Shown here piece after piece: positions 1 through 10,332 of a stretch of 64,000 nt of DNA. The stretch covers positions 66,046,257 to 66,110,256 of the forward strand of contig CP154956.1 in the NCBI GenBank assembly GCA_039621445.1, written 5' to 3'. The position numbers were made by a program, and so were the translations under genes. Below the pieces are notes generated by a model. It was not told where the DNA came from and ran no database searches. It saw only the letters and a list, made by a program, of their open reading frames with translations. How positions within the stretch are numbered: position 1 is the stretch's first letter; each line of letters opens with the position of its first letter. The stretch is from Euglena gracilis (lineage: Eukaryota; Euglenida; Euglenophyceae; Euglenales).

Positions 1-140
1 GGCCTCTAAGAGTACTCAGCAAACCCAAAGAGCCACCCAACAAGGGTGAAAACATGGGGGGACCCGAGCGAGGCGCTGAAGACGCCGAGCAAGGGTCCCC
101 CCGTGTGTATTAACCTTGTTGGGCGGCTCTTTGGGGTAGC
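1..140. repeat. Two-tier inverted repeat (hairpin)
   Basis: Outer arms at about 25-45 (CCAAAGAGCCACCCAACAAGG) and 114-134 are reverse complements with two adjacent mismatches. Inner arms at 56-65 (GGGGGGACCC) and 94-103 pair perfectly around a short GC hairpin. It looks like a small foldback element; no ORF is involved. Confidence 0.7.
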
Positions 141-204
141 TGGTACCCTGTAGGGGCCAATTTATCACGCTGTTGTGCGATGCAGTTCTGCTTTGGTCGT
201 TGGA

Positions 205-421
205 TCTGTTGCAGTTGGGTGGCTGCGGCCGGCCGCAGCCGATTGTGGCCCAACCAAACCGAGTTTGATGATTCCAAAATCGGAAGTGGTTGGGCCGCGG
301 CTGGCTGCGGTCGGCCGCGGCCCAACCAGCAGCAACCTCCTGGAAAGCTTCCTTGTTTGGCCGCGGTCGGCCGCGGCCCAACCAAATCGACATTTGGTTG
401 GGCCTCGGCCCAACCAACCGC
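205..421. repeat. Cluster of GGTTGGGCC...GGCCCAACC palindromes
   Basis: At least three palindromic units (about 211-260, 287-332 and 354-421) share GGTTGGGCCGCGG arms around CGGTCGGCCG cores. They open many spurious frames on both strands, none of which I accept as protein. Confidence 0.75.
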
Positions 422-1369
422 CACCCTACCTCCCGTGACTGACCATCCACCCCATGCGGTGTTGTGGTGTGTGGTGTGTGGTGTGGTGTATATTCTTTCC
501 TTCTTTATCCTTCTGTGGAGAGATCAAGACACACAAAGAGAATAATATTACAGGAGTTTGTTACATTTGGGGAACGACAACAAAATCAAATCAGCTCGAG
601 GCTCTTGTTTTGGAATGTGTCAGCTCCTTTAAGATTGGGTTGCCAATTAACCCTGAAATGAAGAAAGGTGTGCTCAACATCATTCGTATTTGCCGCCATT
701 TCATTTGCAAAATCTCTAATTAAGAGCTGAAATTATGGCTTTTTCAATTTTCATTTTTGTTGGTACCAATTTTTTAAGATCAAACAGAAATTTTTCACAC
801 AACATATGCAATTCTTCTAACACAAATTGGAATATTGCACCCGCCAGTCACACTAAATTATGAATGCGCATCGGGTCCAAACCCAGGTGATTTTTTCCAC
901 ACAAATTTTGGGATTGTGCAATCAAAAAAGCCCGAATAGAAGCAACCCGCTGATTATATATTATCAAAAATGCCAGTCAATCCAAGAAAATAATGGGCGA
1001 GGTCGATAATTGTTGTCTCATTCAAGAGTTGACGACAAGATCTAAAACGGCGATGCTGTTCGTAATTTCAACAATGGCAAGGGAATGCCGACCTCGCATT
1101 AGAGCTTTTTTTTGTGTTTGTGTGCACATTTGCTCATCTGACGCAATTTTTAATTTTGGAGGGTTGGATTCCAGGTTTTTGAACTGCTTGTGACGTGCCA
1201 TCCTTCCAATTGTGGATTTTCGCAATTTTCCAGTGGTGACACCCAGGGGATTAGTTCAAATGTGGTGTTATTGACCCTCCGAAACATGTCGCCGAGTTGT
1301 GAAACCCCCAGGACTGCCCTCCCCGAAATGAGAATTTTATCAAATCTACACGAAATCCCCAGTATTTAC
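422..1369. other. Spacer without recognised gene
   Basis: AT-leaning sequence. A GT-rich stretch lies at 460-490. Short frames of 60-90 codons show no family motif and no splice-bounded GC-rich exon of the kind seen from 10 kb onward. Confidence 0.5.
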
Positions 1370-1845
1370 ACCCCCCCTTTCCTGAGCACCAGGTGGTGTT
1401 CTGGAGGTGGGGTGGCAGGTCCACCCCTTGGTTCTTACCTCCCCCCCCCCTTGTCTAAGCACCACCCTTGTCTAAGCACCACCCCCCCCCCGGTTCTTAC
1501 CCATCTTTTACAGGTCATCGTCACGGGGAGGTTTATTTTGTGTGCATTTTTAAGGGAAATTTCTCAAAAATTTCGAAATTTCTGCAACTTCTGAGACCTG
1601 ATTTGGTGAGGTATTGTTGATTTCTGCATCCAAATGTGTGTAAGTTCAACAGTGCACCTTCAAATTAAGGGGAATTTTTCCTTTTTGGCGCGAAGCGCCG
1701 GATTTTTTTTGCAGTCAAATTTTTCCCCCTTGTTTAAGCACCACCCCCCTGGTTCTTACCCATATTTTGGCAAAATAAGCACCACCCCCCCGGTTCTTAC
1801 CCATCTTTTCCGGTTCTTAGACAAGGGGGGGGAGGTAAGCCCTGC
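1370..1845. repeat. Poly-C / GGTTCTTACC repeat cluster
   Basis: Repeated blocks combine CTTGTCTAAGCACCACC, a run of C and GGTTCTTACCCATCTTTT. They recur at about 1440-1510, 1725-1765 and 1775-1840, the last in part inverted (ACAAGGGGGGGGAGGTAAG). This looks like a foldback repeat family. A GGCGCTTCGCGCC mini-hairpin sits near 1688. Confidence 0.65.
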
Positions 1846-2215
1846 GACTCATTGGAGAGGTTTTTGAAGTTCGTTACGAAAAGAGTGGAATTTCGCATGC
1901 AACAAATAAAGTCGAATTGGGCTGTTCGAGAACTCTGCCAGTGGTGATTGATGAGAGGGATACAGAACACTGGATTGTCACAGGTTACCAGTTGAGTTCG
2001 ATGGCAAATAGTCCATCAATGCCCCGCTGATGTTTAAGACAGTGTGACACCCACACAACAGCAAAAAATGATTTCAGTGTGCGCAATTGTGCACATGGAC
2101 GATGTGCTCATTTGCGCCGACAACTTTAAAACCAACCAAGAGTTACCTATGTCAGCGTGTTTGGAGCCGGAAAATGAATGCAATGAAACTGTGGTATTCT
2201 TATGGTGCTGGACCC
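1846..2215. other. Spacer without recognised gene
   Basis: AT-leaning single-copy-looking sequence between two poly-C repeat clusters. A small dyad (GTGTGCGCAATTGTGCACAT) lies near 2076-2097 and resembles the palindromes that become abundant at 12-21 kb. Confidence 0.4.
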
Positions 2216-2465
2216 CCTCTTTTGAATGCTGCTGGTACCTCCCTCCCCCCTTGTCCAACGACCGGGCTTGTCCAACGACCACCCCCCCGGTCAGAGACGA
2301 TCTTTTTGTATACGATCTTGGGGAAATGAAACTTGGTAATGTTCCCCCCCCTTGTCTAACGACCACCCCCCGGTCAGAGACGAACATTGGCCATTTTAAC
2401 GACCGCCCCCCCCCCCGGTCAGAGACGAACATTAGCGGTCGTTGGACAAGAGGGGGGCGAGGTAT
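2216..2465. repeat. Poly-C / GGTCAGAGACGA repeat cluster
   Basis: Four units combine CTTGTCCAACGACCACC or a close variant, a C run and GGTCAGAGACGA. The last is followed by the inverse form GGTCGTTGGACAAGAGGGGGG. The layout matches the 1370-1845 cluster but with different unit sequence, so it is a sister family. Confidence 0.65.
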
Positions 2466-3420
2466 GTTTGAGTGGTAAATCAACAATTAACATCACTAAT
2501 TTTTGCATATCCTTGTATTCCTGTGATGCTGGACCACCATCCCCACAAGCATTGCTGGTAGTCGGTGTGTGTGTTGGGTGGTCGGTGTGTGCAATTGCGA
2601 ACACGGATTGTTCTATGATTGATTTGCGCAATTGCGCACACCAACCGAAAAATTCAAATTATATTTTCATTTTGAATTCTTAACAACATGAGATTTCTGA
2701 GAGGAGAGGAAAGTGGAAACAGGAGGAGAGCAGCGTGTGGAGGTGCTGTGCAGTATGTCTGAGGTGGTTAAAAAGGAGTGTCAGGGTATTGCATTATGTG
2801 GCTGAACACAGCGACTTCTGGTCAGCAGACACATCATTCCAAACCTATGTATTGTGCCTCATTTTTGGACTAAAATGCTGGGGAAGGGCAGCTTTAGACT
2901 AACATTTAGGAATAAAGGCTGGAAGCGCCATTTATTTTGATGTTTCTGAACCCAAGAATGGTTTTTCCAGGCTCAACTGTCGATGCCCAATTTTGGGCCC
3001 AGAAGGCTGGCCTTTTTTGTTGTAATTATATTTAAATATGAATTCTACGTCAATTACAGCTTGCACATGTGGCCTGTTTATGCATTTGTGCAAATGGTTG
3101 GTGTATGCCTTTGCACACCCGTCACCAATTTTTCACAAAGTCAAGGTTCAGGGAATTTCAGGTTTAGTCTCACCTCCCCCAAATCTTTCCAGAAACGTCC
3201 CAAGTTGATGAGGCCGCCGTTGGAAGGTTCCCAAATACATGCGGGGTGTTATGTATTATGTACCCCATATGCTGTGGTGACACCTGCTCTTAGGCACCCT
3301 AACGTGCAAAGTCCCTGCCTCCATCTCTCCATCCTGGGCCACCATATCATGTCGTCATTTTCAAATACAATGTCGATTTGCGCAAAGACTTCTTTTTAAT
3401 TTGGAAGACCCCTTCCGGCG
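2466..3420. other. Spacer without recognised gene
   Basis: Contains short dyads with TTGCGCAATTGCGCACA near 2625-2642 and a purine-rich stretch at 2695-2745. No domain, splice-bounded exon or RNA gene was recognised. Confidence 0.45.
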
Positions 3421-3900
3421 CTTCGCGCCGGAGGGGGGGTTTATATTCAGGCGGGATTTCAAGGTCCCCAGGGGGGTTTTTATATTTGGGGGTGTTTATT
3501 TTTAAGATTTGGGGGGGGAGGGGGTCCCCCCGCCCACCTAGCCTGGGGACCCCCTAAAATCGGGCGGTCTAAAGGCATTTACAAAAAATTCTTGTCGCTT
3601 TGCTCCGAAACCCATACCTGGGCAGAATCTCTCCTGAAATTGTTATTTTTGGCAGATTTGAGAGCAATTTTTTACCAAAAACATGTGAAAATTGTTCTTT
3701 CGCCAGAAAAGTGAAATTTTCGGACCCCCAAGGGTGGGCGTATTTGTGATTTTGGACCGAAAAAGTGACTACTGGATCCCGCCAGGAAATTGATTTTTCC
3801 GACCGAATATAAAAACCCCCCAAGTATAAAACCCCCCGTGGGGTCTTGAAATTTCCGCCCAAATATAAAACAGGGGGGTTTATATTTGGGGGGGGGGGTT
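3421..3900. repeat. Poly-C/AAATATAAA inverted-repeat element, copy A
   Basis: The left end (about 3425-3495, GGTTTATATTCAGGCGGGATTTCAAGG onward) is the reverse complement, with mismatches, of the right end (about 3820-3900, CCCCAAGTATAAAACC through AAATATAAAAC). It resembles a nonautonomous foldback element of about 470 bp. Related copies lie at 5403-5700 and 34860-35240 and share internal words such as TTTTTTTCACCAGAAATG and CACCCGAAA. Confidence 0.65.
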
Positions 3901-5402
3901 AAGTCTGACAACACACCGACAAAGGAAAAAATCCTTCGTTGCAAAATCGGCCACCTCAGTAATTGGCGTATGTTTTAGACCTTCGGCTCGAGGCTCAACC
4001 TTCAACTTCATGTTTGGCGTAGGAAAGCACGGCCCCATGCCAGCGCAGCCCCGCGCAGCCAATCCCAAATGAGTCCGCTGCCTGCATTTGCCCTACCCTC
4101 CACCCTCCACCCTCTACTCACCCTACCCGCTTGTTGGCGCATCGCCGTTTGGCCTCCACCCTCGTTTTTGGCTTTTCCACTCGTCCTGCTGCCAGGATTG
4201 ACGAGCCCCAGCCTCTCAGAGGAAGTGGGAGGGGGTCACCACCCTGCCCAGGCCCCGGTAGAACCCTCCCCTCCCCGATAGAAGCGCGGGGCCGAAACAA
4301 GCGGACGGACCAAATGAAAGTGCACCCTTCGCCGGCAGGCAGTCTTCAAGGGACGGGATTGTAATGACCGAAAATTGTCCGTATTTCTACAAAAACGGGT
4401 CTGCTTCTGGAGAAAAAAACAATTCTGGCATATTTGCACCATCGCCCATTCAGCCAAAACGCCGGAAAATGTGTTTTTCAACTTTTAATTTTCGACCCCA
4501 TTCAGGCTCTTGGCTGGCCCTCAGGCCCAAAGGCGGTCTTGGAGGGGCGGTGCTCAACAGGAAAAAGTTTTATGGATTTTTATTGAATGTGTTGAGACAG
4601 GATTTTTTTTTGCTTGAAGACTGCCCTGCCAGCCGCCAAAGGCGGCCGTGCAGTGCAGCGCACCCCCATTTTAATGATTTTTGACGGAAATCAAAAAAAA
4701 ATCACGCGGGGAGGTCCAAATAAAACCGCACCCCTGCCCCCACTGCCCGAGGCGGGGTCCGCTTTGAGTGCATTCATGCGTCTATTTAGAAGGTGGTTAT
4801 GCCCAGACCTGAGAATCCCTTCTGCGACAAGTCTTTTTGAGCCTCAATTTGGCTCCCCAGGGTGAAACGACGTCTGCGGGTCGAGGGCAGTCCCCTCTCC
4901 GGCTTTGCAGGCAATCCCTGGCAGGCCGCCCTGTTTCCTTCCCCGTCCTCCGTAGTGTTTTTTTTGGCCCCCACCTGGTCACCCAGCCAAGGCCTCCACC
5001 TCCCCCATGTCTCATCGGCGCCACATGGCCTTCGCTCATGCTAAGTCCTATCGCCCCTGCCAGCCACACCCATGCCACCTCTCTTTCAGAATCCTCGTCA
5101 CAACACAGGGCGGTCGTAAAGGGATGTGATTTTTTTTATTCAAGGAGTTTCCCTTGAGGATTGCCTTCAGGCCGGCCGGTCCAAGCCTCGGACAAGGTTC
5201 AAAAATAAATAGCCAGGGAATTTTTTTTTCCGTTTGGGGTGTATGTTCGATGGTCCAATGTGCTAGGAATCAATTTTTTCATGATGTTGACCTTTTTTTA
5301 GCAGAGAAATGTTGCATTTTCGCCCATTTTCCTGTAGATTTTCAGCCGAAGTTGCCAGGGCAAGCAGAAGTTTTTTTGTCATGTAGCTGTAGCGGCCGTG
5401 TT
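3901..5402. other. Spacer without recognised gene
   Basis: Moderately GC-rich DNA with C-rich runs at 4080-4290 and 4890-5060. Several frames stay open because of composition, but none shows a domain or consistent splice phases. I cannot exclude untranslated or low-similarity exons here. Confidence 0.35.
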
Positions 5403-5700
5403 TAACCCCCCCTCCAAATAAAGCTGCCCCCCAAATATGAAGCCCCCTGGGGGTTTGGTTTTGCGCCAAAATATAAAACCCCCCTGATGTAGAGCCAGAC
5501 ACACTGGTGTCGTTCAGGAAATAGCGGAAAAAATTTGGTTGGATATAACATTTTTTTCACCAGAAATGCCGAAGGTCATGGAGGCCACCCGAAATTGTTT
5601 GATTCCCCCCAAATATAAACCCCCCCCTAAGGGTCTTGAAATCCCATCCAAATAATAAATATAAAGCCGGGAGGGGGGCTTTATATTTGGGGGGAGGGGT
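5403..5700. repeat. Poly-C/AAATATAAA inverted-repeat element, copy B
   Basis: The left arm (about 5403-5485) and right arm (about 5600-5700) contain C-run/AAATATAAA modules in opposite orientation. The interior words TTTTTTTCACCAGAAATGCC and CACCCGAAATTGTTTGATT also occur in copy C near 35020 and 35127, which defines the family. Confidence 0.7.
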
Positions 5701-7494
5701 AGGCTGCTAATTTTTATTTGGGGGGGGGGGCGACAGTGCACCCATGCTTTCAGGGGGAGGGCGGTCACATTTTCTTGAGGTATTTTGGAAAGTTGCGTTT
5801 TGACCTAAAGCACACCTCGGCGAAATGGCAGAGTCGAAAGTATGGAGGTGGGATTGGCTGATCTCATCCAGTCTGGGCCCCTTGTTGGCTGAATAGCTCG
5901 GGCCTGGTGTGGTTTTGGGTATTTCGAAAAATCGGAATCCAGTCATTTGTGTTTGGAGAAAAAATATCCGGAAACAGGGCCTGGGTTTTTGGTGACAATG
6001 CGCGGTTATCGTTGCCCATTCGGACCTGGGGGGGTGCATGAGGTGAGGGAGGTAAGTTAAACCCCAAATCATATCCCCCAAAGTAATATACCCCCGAGGA
6101 CCATCTGGCAATTCAAATAATGAACCGTCCCTCCGCACAGGGCGGTCCACAATGGGCGGGGAGTTTTTTTCCCCATTACGGGCGGCCCCTTTAAGACTGC
6201 CCTTGGGTCTGAACCGGGGTTTGAACGGGGTCAAAAATTAAAAGGTCGAAATGCGCATTTTTTGACTATTTTGGTTTTGGATGGATGAACGACGGATGCC
6301 AGAAATCACATTTCCCTCCCCCCAAAGTCCACCCATCTTTACCAAAATATGGCCATTTTACTGCCATTGTTCCCTATGGATTTTTCATTGAATGTGCTGG
6401 GGCGGGAAATTTTCATTCCCGTCAAAGACCGCCCTGCCTCCACATGGCATGATACAGTGAAGGCAAAAAATAAGGAGGAATAATTGCCACAAATGAATGA
6501 AAAATCATCCTATATGGTCAGAAAACGTATCAAAAGAGCACCCATTCTACCAAAAAGCCCTAAAAAAAAATGCCAAAAAAGGGGCCCGGAGGCGTGTTGC
6601 AGCCTTTTTGTCCATTTTTTAATTTTTTTTGTCCGAATACAACCCCCCCCCCCCCAAATGATCACCCCCTCGACCCTGATTTCAGGTGTCCAAATAATAC
6701 ACCGGGGGGTTTTGTTGTTTGGAAGGGGGTTTAGGTCAGGGAGGTGGGGAGGTGGGAGGTGAGGGAGCTGATACGGCGGACGCCTCTTTCTCTGTGGTGG
6801 GCCTCGCTCTTCCTTCAAATACGCAAGAGCTTAGCAACCCCCTGTTAAGTGCCCGCTGCCCTCATTTGCATATCGTACCCAAATATAATTGTGTGAAAAG
6901 CTAGAAGCGTCCCCAAAAGCGGACACGTGTGCAATTGCATGGGGGGCAGTGAGAACAAGGAGGAATTAGCAACCCATCAAGCCAAGGTGGTGGAGTTTGT
7001 TCAGAACGCTTCCACGGTCATGTTGCACTCCACGATGTTATTCATTGGGGGTTCACCTGGAGGTCGACCTAGTCCCTTGTGAGCTGGCACCAAAAGGAAC
7101 AGGTGGATTTCAAGCTGAGTTCTCGAGTTCAGGTCGAATTTTCAGTCAAGGCCGACCCCACCCGGGGGGGGGGGGGGCTGCATTGGAATTGGCCACATTG
7201 GAATTTTTCAAGTCATGGCGTTGTGCCTGCGCCATGCATCCCCCACACAGAAAAGTGGGAAGAGGGCAGGAGGCAAGAGCAGCACTTGGGCGCAAGGGTG
7301 TAGACCCACCCACGGGAACCACACCAACCACACAAGGTGAATGTATGTCCCTACAGCGCTGGAATTACACCAGAGTTACTCACCCGGCCAGGGGGAGCAA
7401 CAAAAGAGGACTGGTGTAAGGGGTCCCTGGCCACTCACCACGCAGCAAACTGGGCCAGAAGCGAAGTTAGCGCCAGCCATAAACAGACAAGAAG
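5701..7494. other. Spacer with poly-C tracts, no recognised gene
   Basis: Includes a C-run/AAATGATC module at 6640-6665 and a GGAGGTGGGAGG purine tract at 6735-6760. A small frame at 6940-7081 is open but carries no identifiable motif. Nothing here can be called a gene. Confidence 0.4.
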
Positions 7495-7750
7495 CCTTAG
7501 TGCAACTAGGGGGGGGGGCTGCCCAGGCAAGCACTCCAAGGCATCCAGATCTGACCCTCCCCGGGGGATGGGGGAGAACAGCACATAGCCAAAGTGCATG
7601 GGCACTCGGCCAAGGCACTTCCAGCGCCAAAGGCACCGGAAGCTCAAAAACCCCATTTTAGGGCATTTTTTTTGGCCCATGACAAGGCAGGCACGGACCC
7701 CCTGGAGGTTGGGCCTGCCGGCCCAGGCATTTCAGGGCCCCCTTCACCCG
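7495..7750. repeat. Dispersed C/G-rich element, copy 1
   Basis: Shares GGCAAGCACTCCAAGGCATC, a CCCCGGGGG block, CGGCCAAGGCACTTCC and AAGGC(A/G)CCGGAAG(C/A) with the block at 15484-15850. A more diverged copy is at 30535-30795. Three copies in this window make it a dispersed repeat, not a gene. Confidence 0.7.
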
Positions 7751-10193
7751 GGATTGGTCAAATTCAACCTGCTCCAGTGCTTTTTCACGTATCATTCTGT
7801 TTGCTCCCGGCTCCCCATTCATGGCCCAAATCTTCTCACTAGGACCAACTTTTCAGCCTATCCAACAGTCCAGCTGTCAGATTGGGATTTAGCCCCAACC
7901 CAACAGTTGGGAATCACTTGCAAATTGGGAAGGGGCAGGCCAACCGGACGGTGGCTACCATATATCGCCACCAAGTCTGAGACCCAGAGGGAGAGGGACC
8001 CAGCTTGTTTGGGCAGGGTTGGTGGCTTCACTGTCTCACTCACCCCCCCAGCGTTTGGATGTGCCATGGCGCACCCTCACCTCTGGAGCTCCGCCGTCTG
8101 TCTTTCGCCGGAAGCCGCCGCGTGAAAGAGCTGGCCGCGCCTTCCAGAGGTTTGGTTTTTAGCAGAAATGGCTGGCTTGGGAAGTGGCTTAAAGATCTGA
8201 TTTGGTGAGGTGTTTATTCATAATTTTCTGGGAAGGAAAAGCCACCTGTGTTGGGTGCTGAGCAATAATTTACCATTGCTCATAAAATGGTTTTCGTTCA
8301 TTCAAAGGCATAGTAGGGGCTATTTTGGAAGATATGGTCCACATCAAAAAAAAAAAATAGCCCATGTTTAATTGCAGTGGTGGTTGAAGTTCCTGGCTTT
8401 TACCCTCACCACCACAAACCAACCTTTTCCAGCAGCCCTCACCATGCCACCTGGCAATTTGTGCATTATATTCAACCTTCCCCCACAGACCGGTGAGGCT
8501 GCACCGATCCCACCTGCAGTGCAGCCTCGCTGAAGGATGTCGTGGCCCTCTATGCCTGCGGTGTGTGCGCACATCGCATTATGATATTGCTTTGACTGCC
8601 TGGGCTGCAAGAAAGGTCACCAATAATTAGACGACTTGTGTCGTTGTCCCCCAACCGCAGGGAGTGGGTTGGGACACACATTACACTACCAACGCTGCGA
8701 GAAGGAGAAGTGATTTTTCACCATTTGGGGAAAATAATGGTAAGGTGTTTGGAAGTTGAAGCAAAGTGTCTGTTCTTTTCTTTCACCATGGATTTTCTCT
8801 GCTTCCCAGGAGTCCACAGAATTTCATTGCCTGGGTGAATCAACAGGGAAAGCATTAAACCCATCATTTTGAGAAACAGGTAATATTTGGTGGCTGCGCC
8901 TGTTGTTAAAAGCACACTCAAAAAGTGTCGTGGGTTTGAACCCTACGGCGTATGATGAAGTCCAACCTGCACCTGGGACCAAGCAGATCAATCAGAACCT
9001 GCGGCATTACCTTAGAGCCAGCGGAATTTTCAAGCCACATGGTAGCAGTCCCCACCTAATCCCATACAAACAAGTTTAGAAGAGGGCAGGCAACCACGGC
9101 ACAAGAGCATAGGAGAGCAGATTTAATGGCCGGAGCTCATCTTGTGTGGAGCTTGATTTGCAGGTGCCCCCCAGCCAGGCAGCGGAACAAATGGTGTGAG
9201 GGAGATTTAGGCACAATTTGCGGTTTATTTGCTTTTTTTCGTCGCGTTTTCGAGGGTCCGTGTTGTCCCCCTGTCCACAGCGCAGCTCCGCTGCTCAGCA
9301 CCCCGCTTCCAGTGGCCGCTCCGCCGCCTCCCAGCTGCGGGTCTTCCCCACCCCTCCATCCTCCCCCCCCCTGTGGCTTTGGGGGAGGACTCCACCCCAA
9401 GACCCAAAAGGCTGTGGCCCTGTGGCCCCTGCCTGGGTTGTTCTGCTTGCTTTCCGCTTGGTCGATTTTGGGAGGCGGGGCGTCATGTGCCAGGGCATCC
9501 CATGGCACCAACTGGACGATTCGATTTCAGGGCATGGGGAGTTGCCTCCCCAGAAGGGGAAGGAGCATTGTTGTTTGAAGTCGGTCTGCCCCCCACCACA
9601 CTGGCAGAAACGGTCAGAGCTCGAAGAGCTGGCGAGCTTGGCTATGTCTTCCCACAGGTGTCATTCCGCAATAATGTTCCTGCAGTCGAGGAGCCCCACA
9701 CAGGTGCCCCCTCTTCTTTTCTCGTTCCTCTGTCCTTGTATCCATTGCGCGCCTTTTTATGCCTCATTACGTGTGCTGCAGACGTCATATGTGCCGCCGA
9801 TGGCCGCGGCGCTTGGGACCCCGCCCCTGTCCTGCCAACGCTCAGTCCCAGTCCCGCCGCCATGTATGTGTGGTTTCTGTCGGGATCTGATGCAGTGTGC
9901 GTTTGAGACATCTGAGCCCGAGAGTATATAGTACATACGGTGTGTGTCTGTGTCTGTGTCTGTGTCTGTGTGTGTGTGTGTGTGTGTGTGCGTGTCGTCT
10001 ATGCGGTCGGGGAACGAACGTATTGATTAGGATCTGTGGACAGTGGAAGTGAATCTGGGTGCGGTGAATTCAATGAAAGAAGTTCATCGCGGTGCTGCGT
10101 GGGATTTTTATCGAGGGTCATTAGGTTTCGGGCTCTCTTTCTCAACCACATTACCCCATGTGAAGCTTGGCCACCGGTTTCTGCGGTCTGCAG
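7751..10193 (+). other. Region with possible 5' exons of the CAP-domain gene
   Basis: The first firm CAP-gene exon begins in phase 2 at 10194, so coding exons should exist upstream. GC-rich stretches with plausible splice borders are about 8083-8152 (ends before GTTTGG), 8519-8558 (ends before GTGTGC, the donor used elsewhere in the gene) and 9291-9350. None has a recognisable domain, so they are pointers only. Confidence 0.25.
9941..9991. repeat. TGTGTC/TG microsatellite
   Basis: About 50 bp of TGTGTCTG repeats grading into a pure TG run, directly visible. It lies about 200 bp upstream of the first accepted exon of the CAP gene. Confidence 0.9.
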
Positions 10194-10332
10194 GGCGGGG
10201 ACCTCCAAGTCTGGGTACCGGGCGCGGAGCACGGTGCTGCCACCCGCCCTGCCTTGCCTCAACCCGTTCAAGCCCATCAGCGGGGGCGCCGACCTGGCAA
10301 CCGTCCGGGCGATCCAGAAGGCTGCTGCCGAG
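10194..10332 (+). CDS. CAP-domain gene, first recognised exon
   Basis: Acceptor GGTCTGCAG precedes it and donor GTGTGC follows GCTGCTGCCGAG. It enters in phase 2 and leaves in phase 0. The peptide includes NPFKPISGGADLATVRAIQ, probably helical at its end. No family is recognised from this exon alone; it is assigned here by phase and composition. Confidence 0.5.

Noticed and set aside
8890-8960. tRNA-like B box (GTGGGTTTGAACCCTAC)
   Set aside because: The T-arm-like stem is good, but no acceptor stem or anticodon arm can be formed at the right distance.
9218-9931. 237- and 225-codon overlapping + strand frames
   Set aside because: Two frames open in parallel over a C-rich region without any domain. 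More likely composition, although part could be a 5' exon of the CAP gene.
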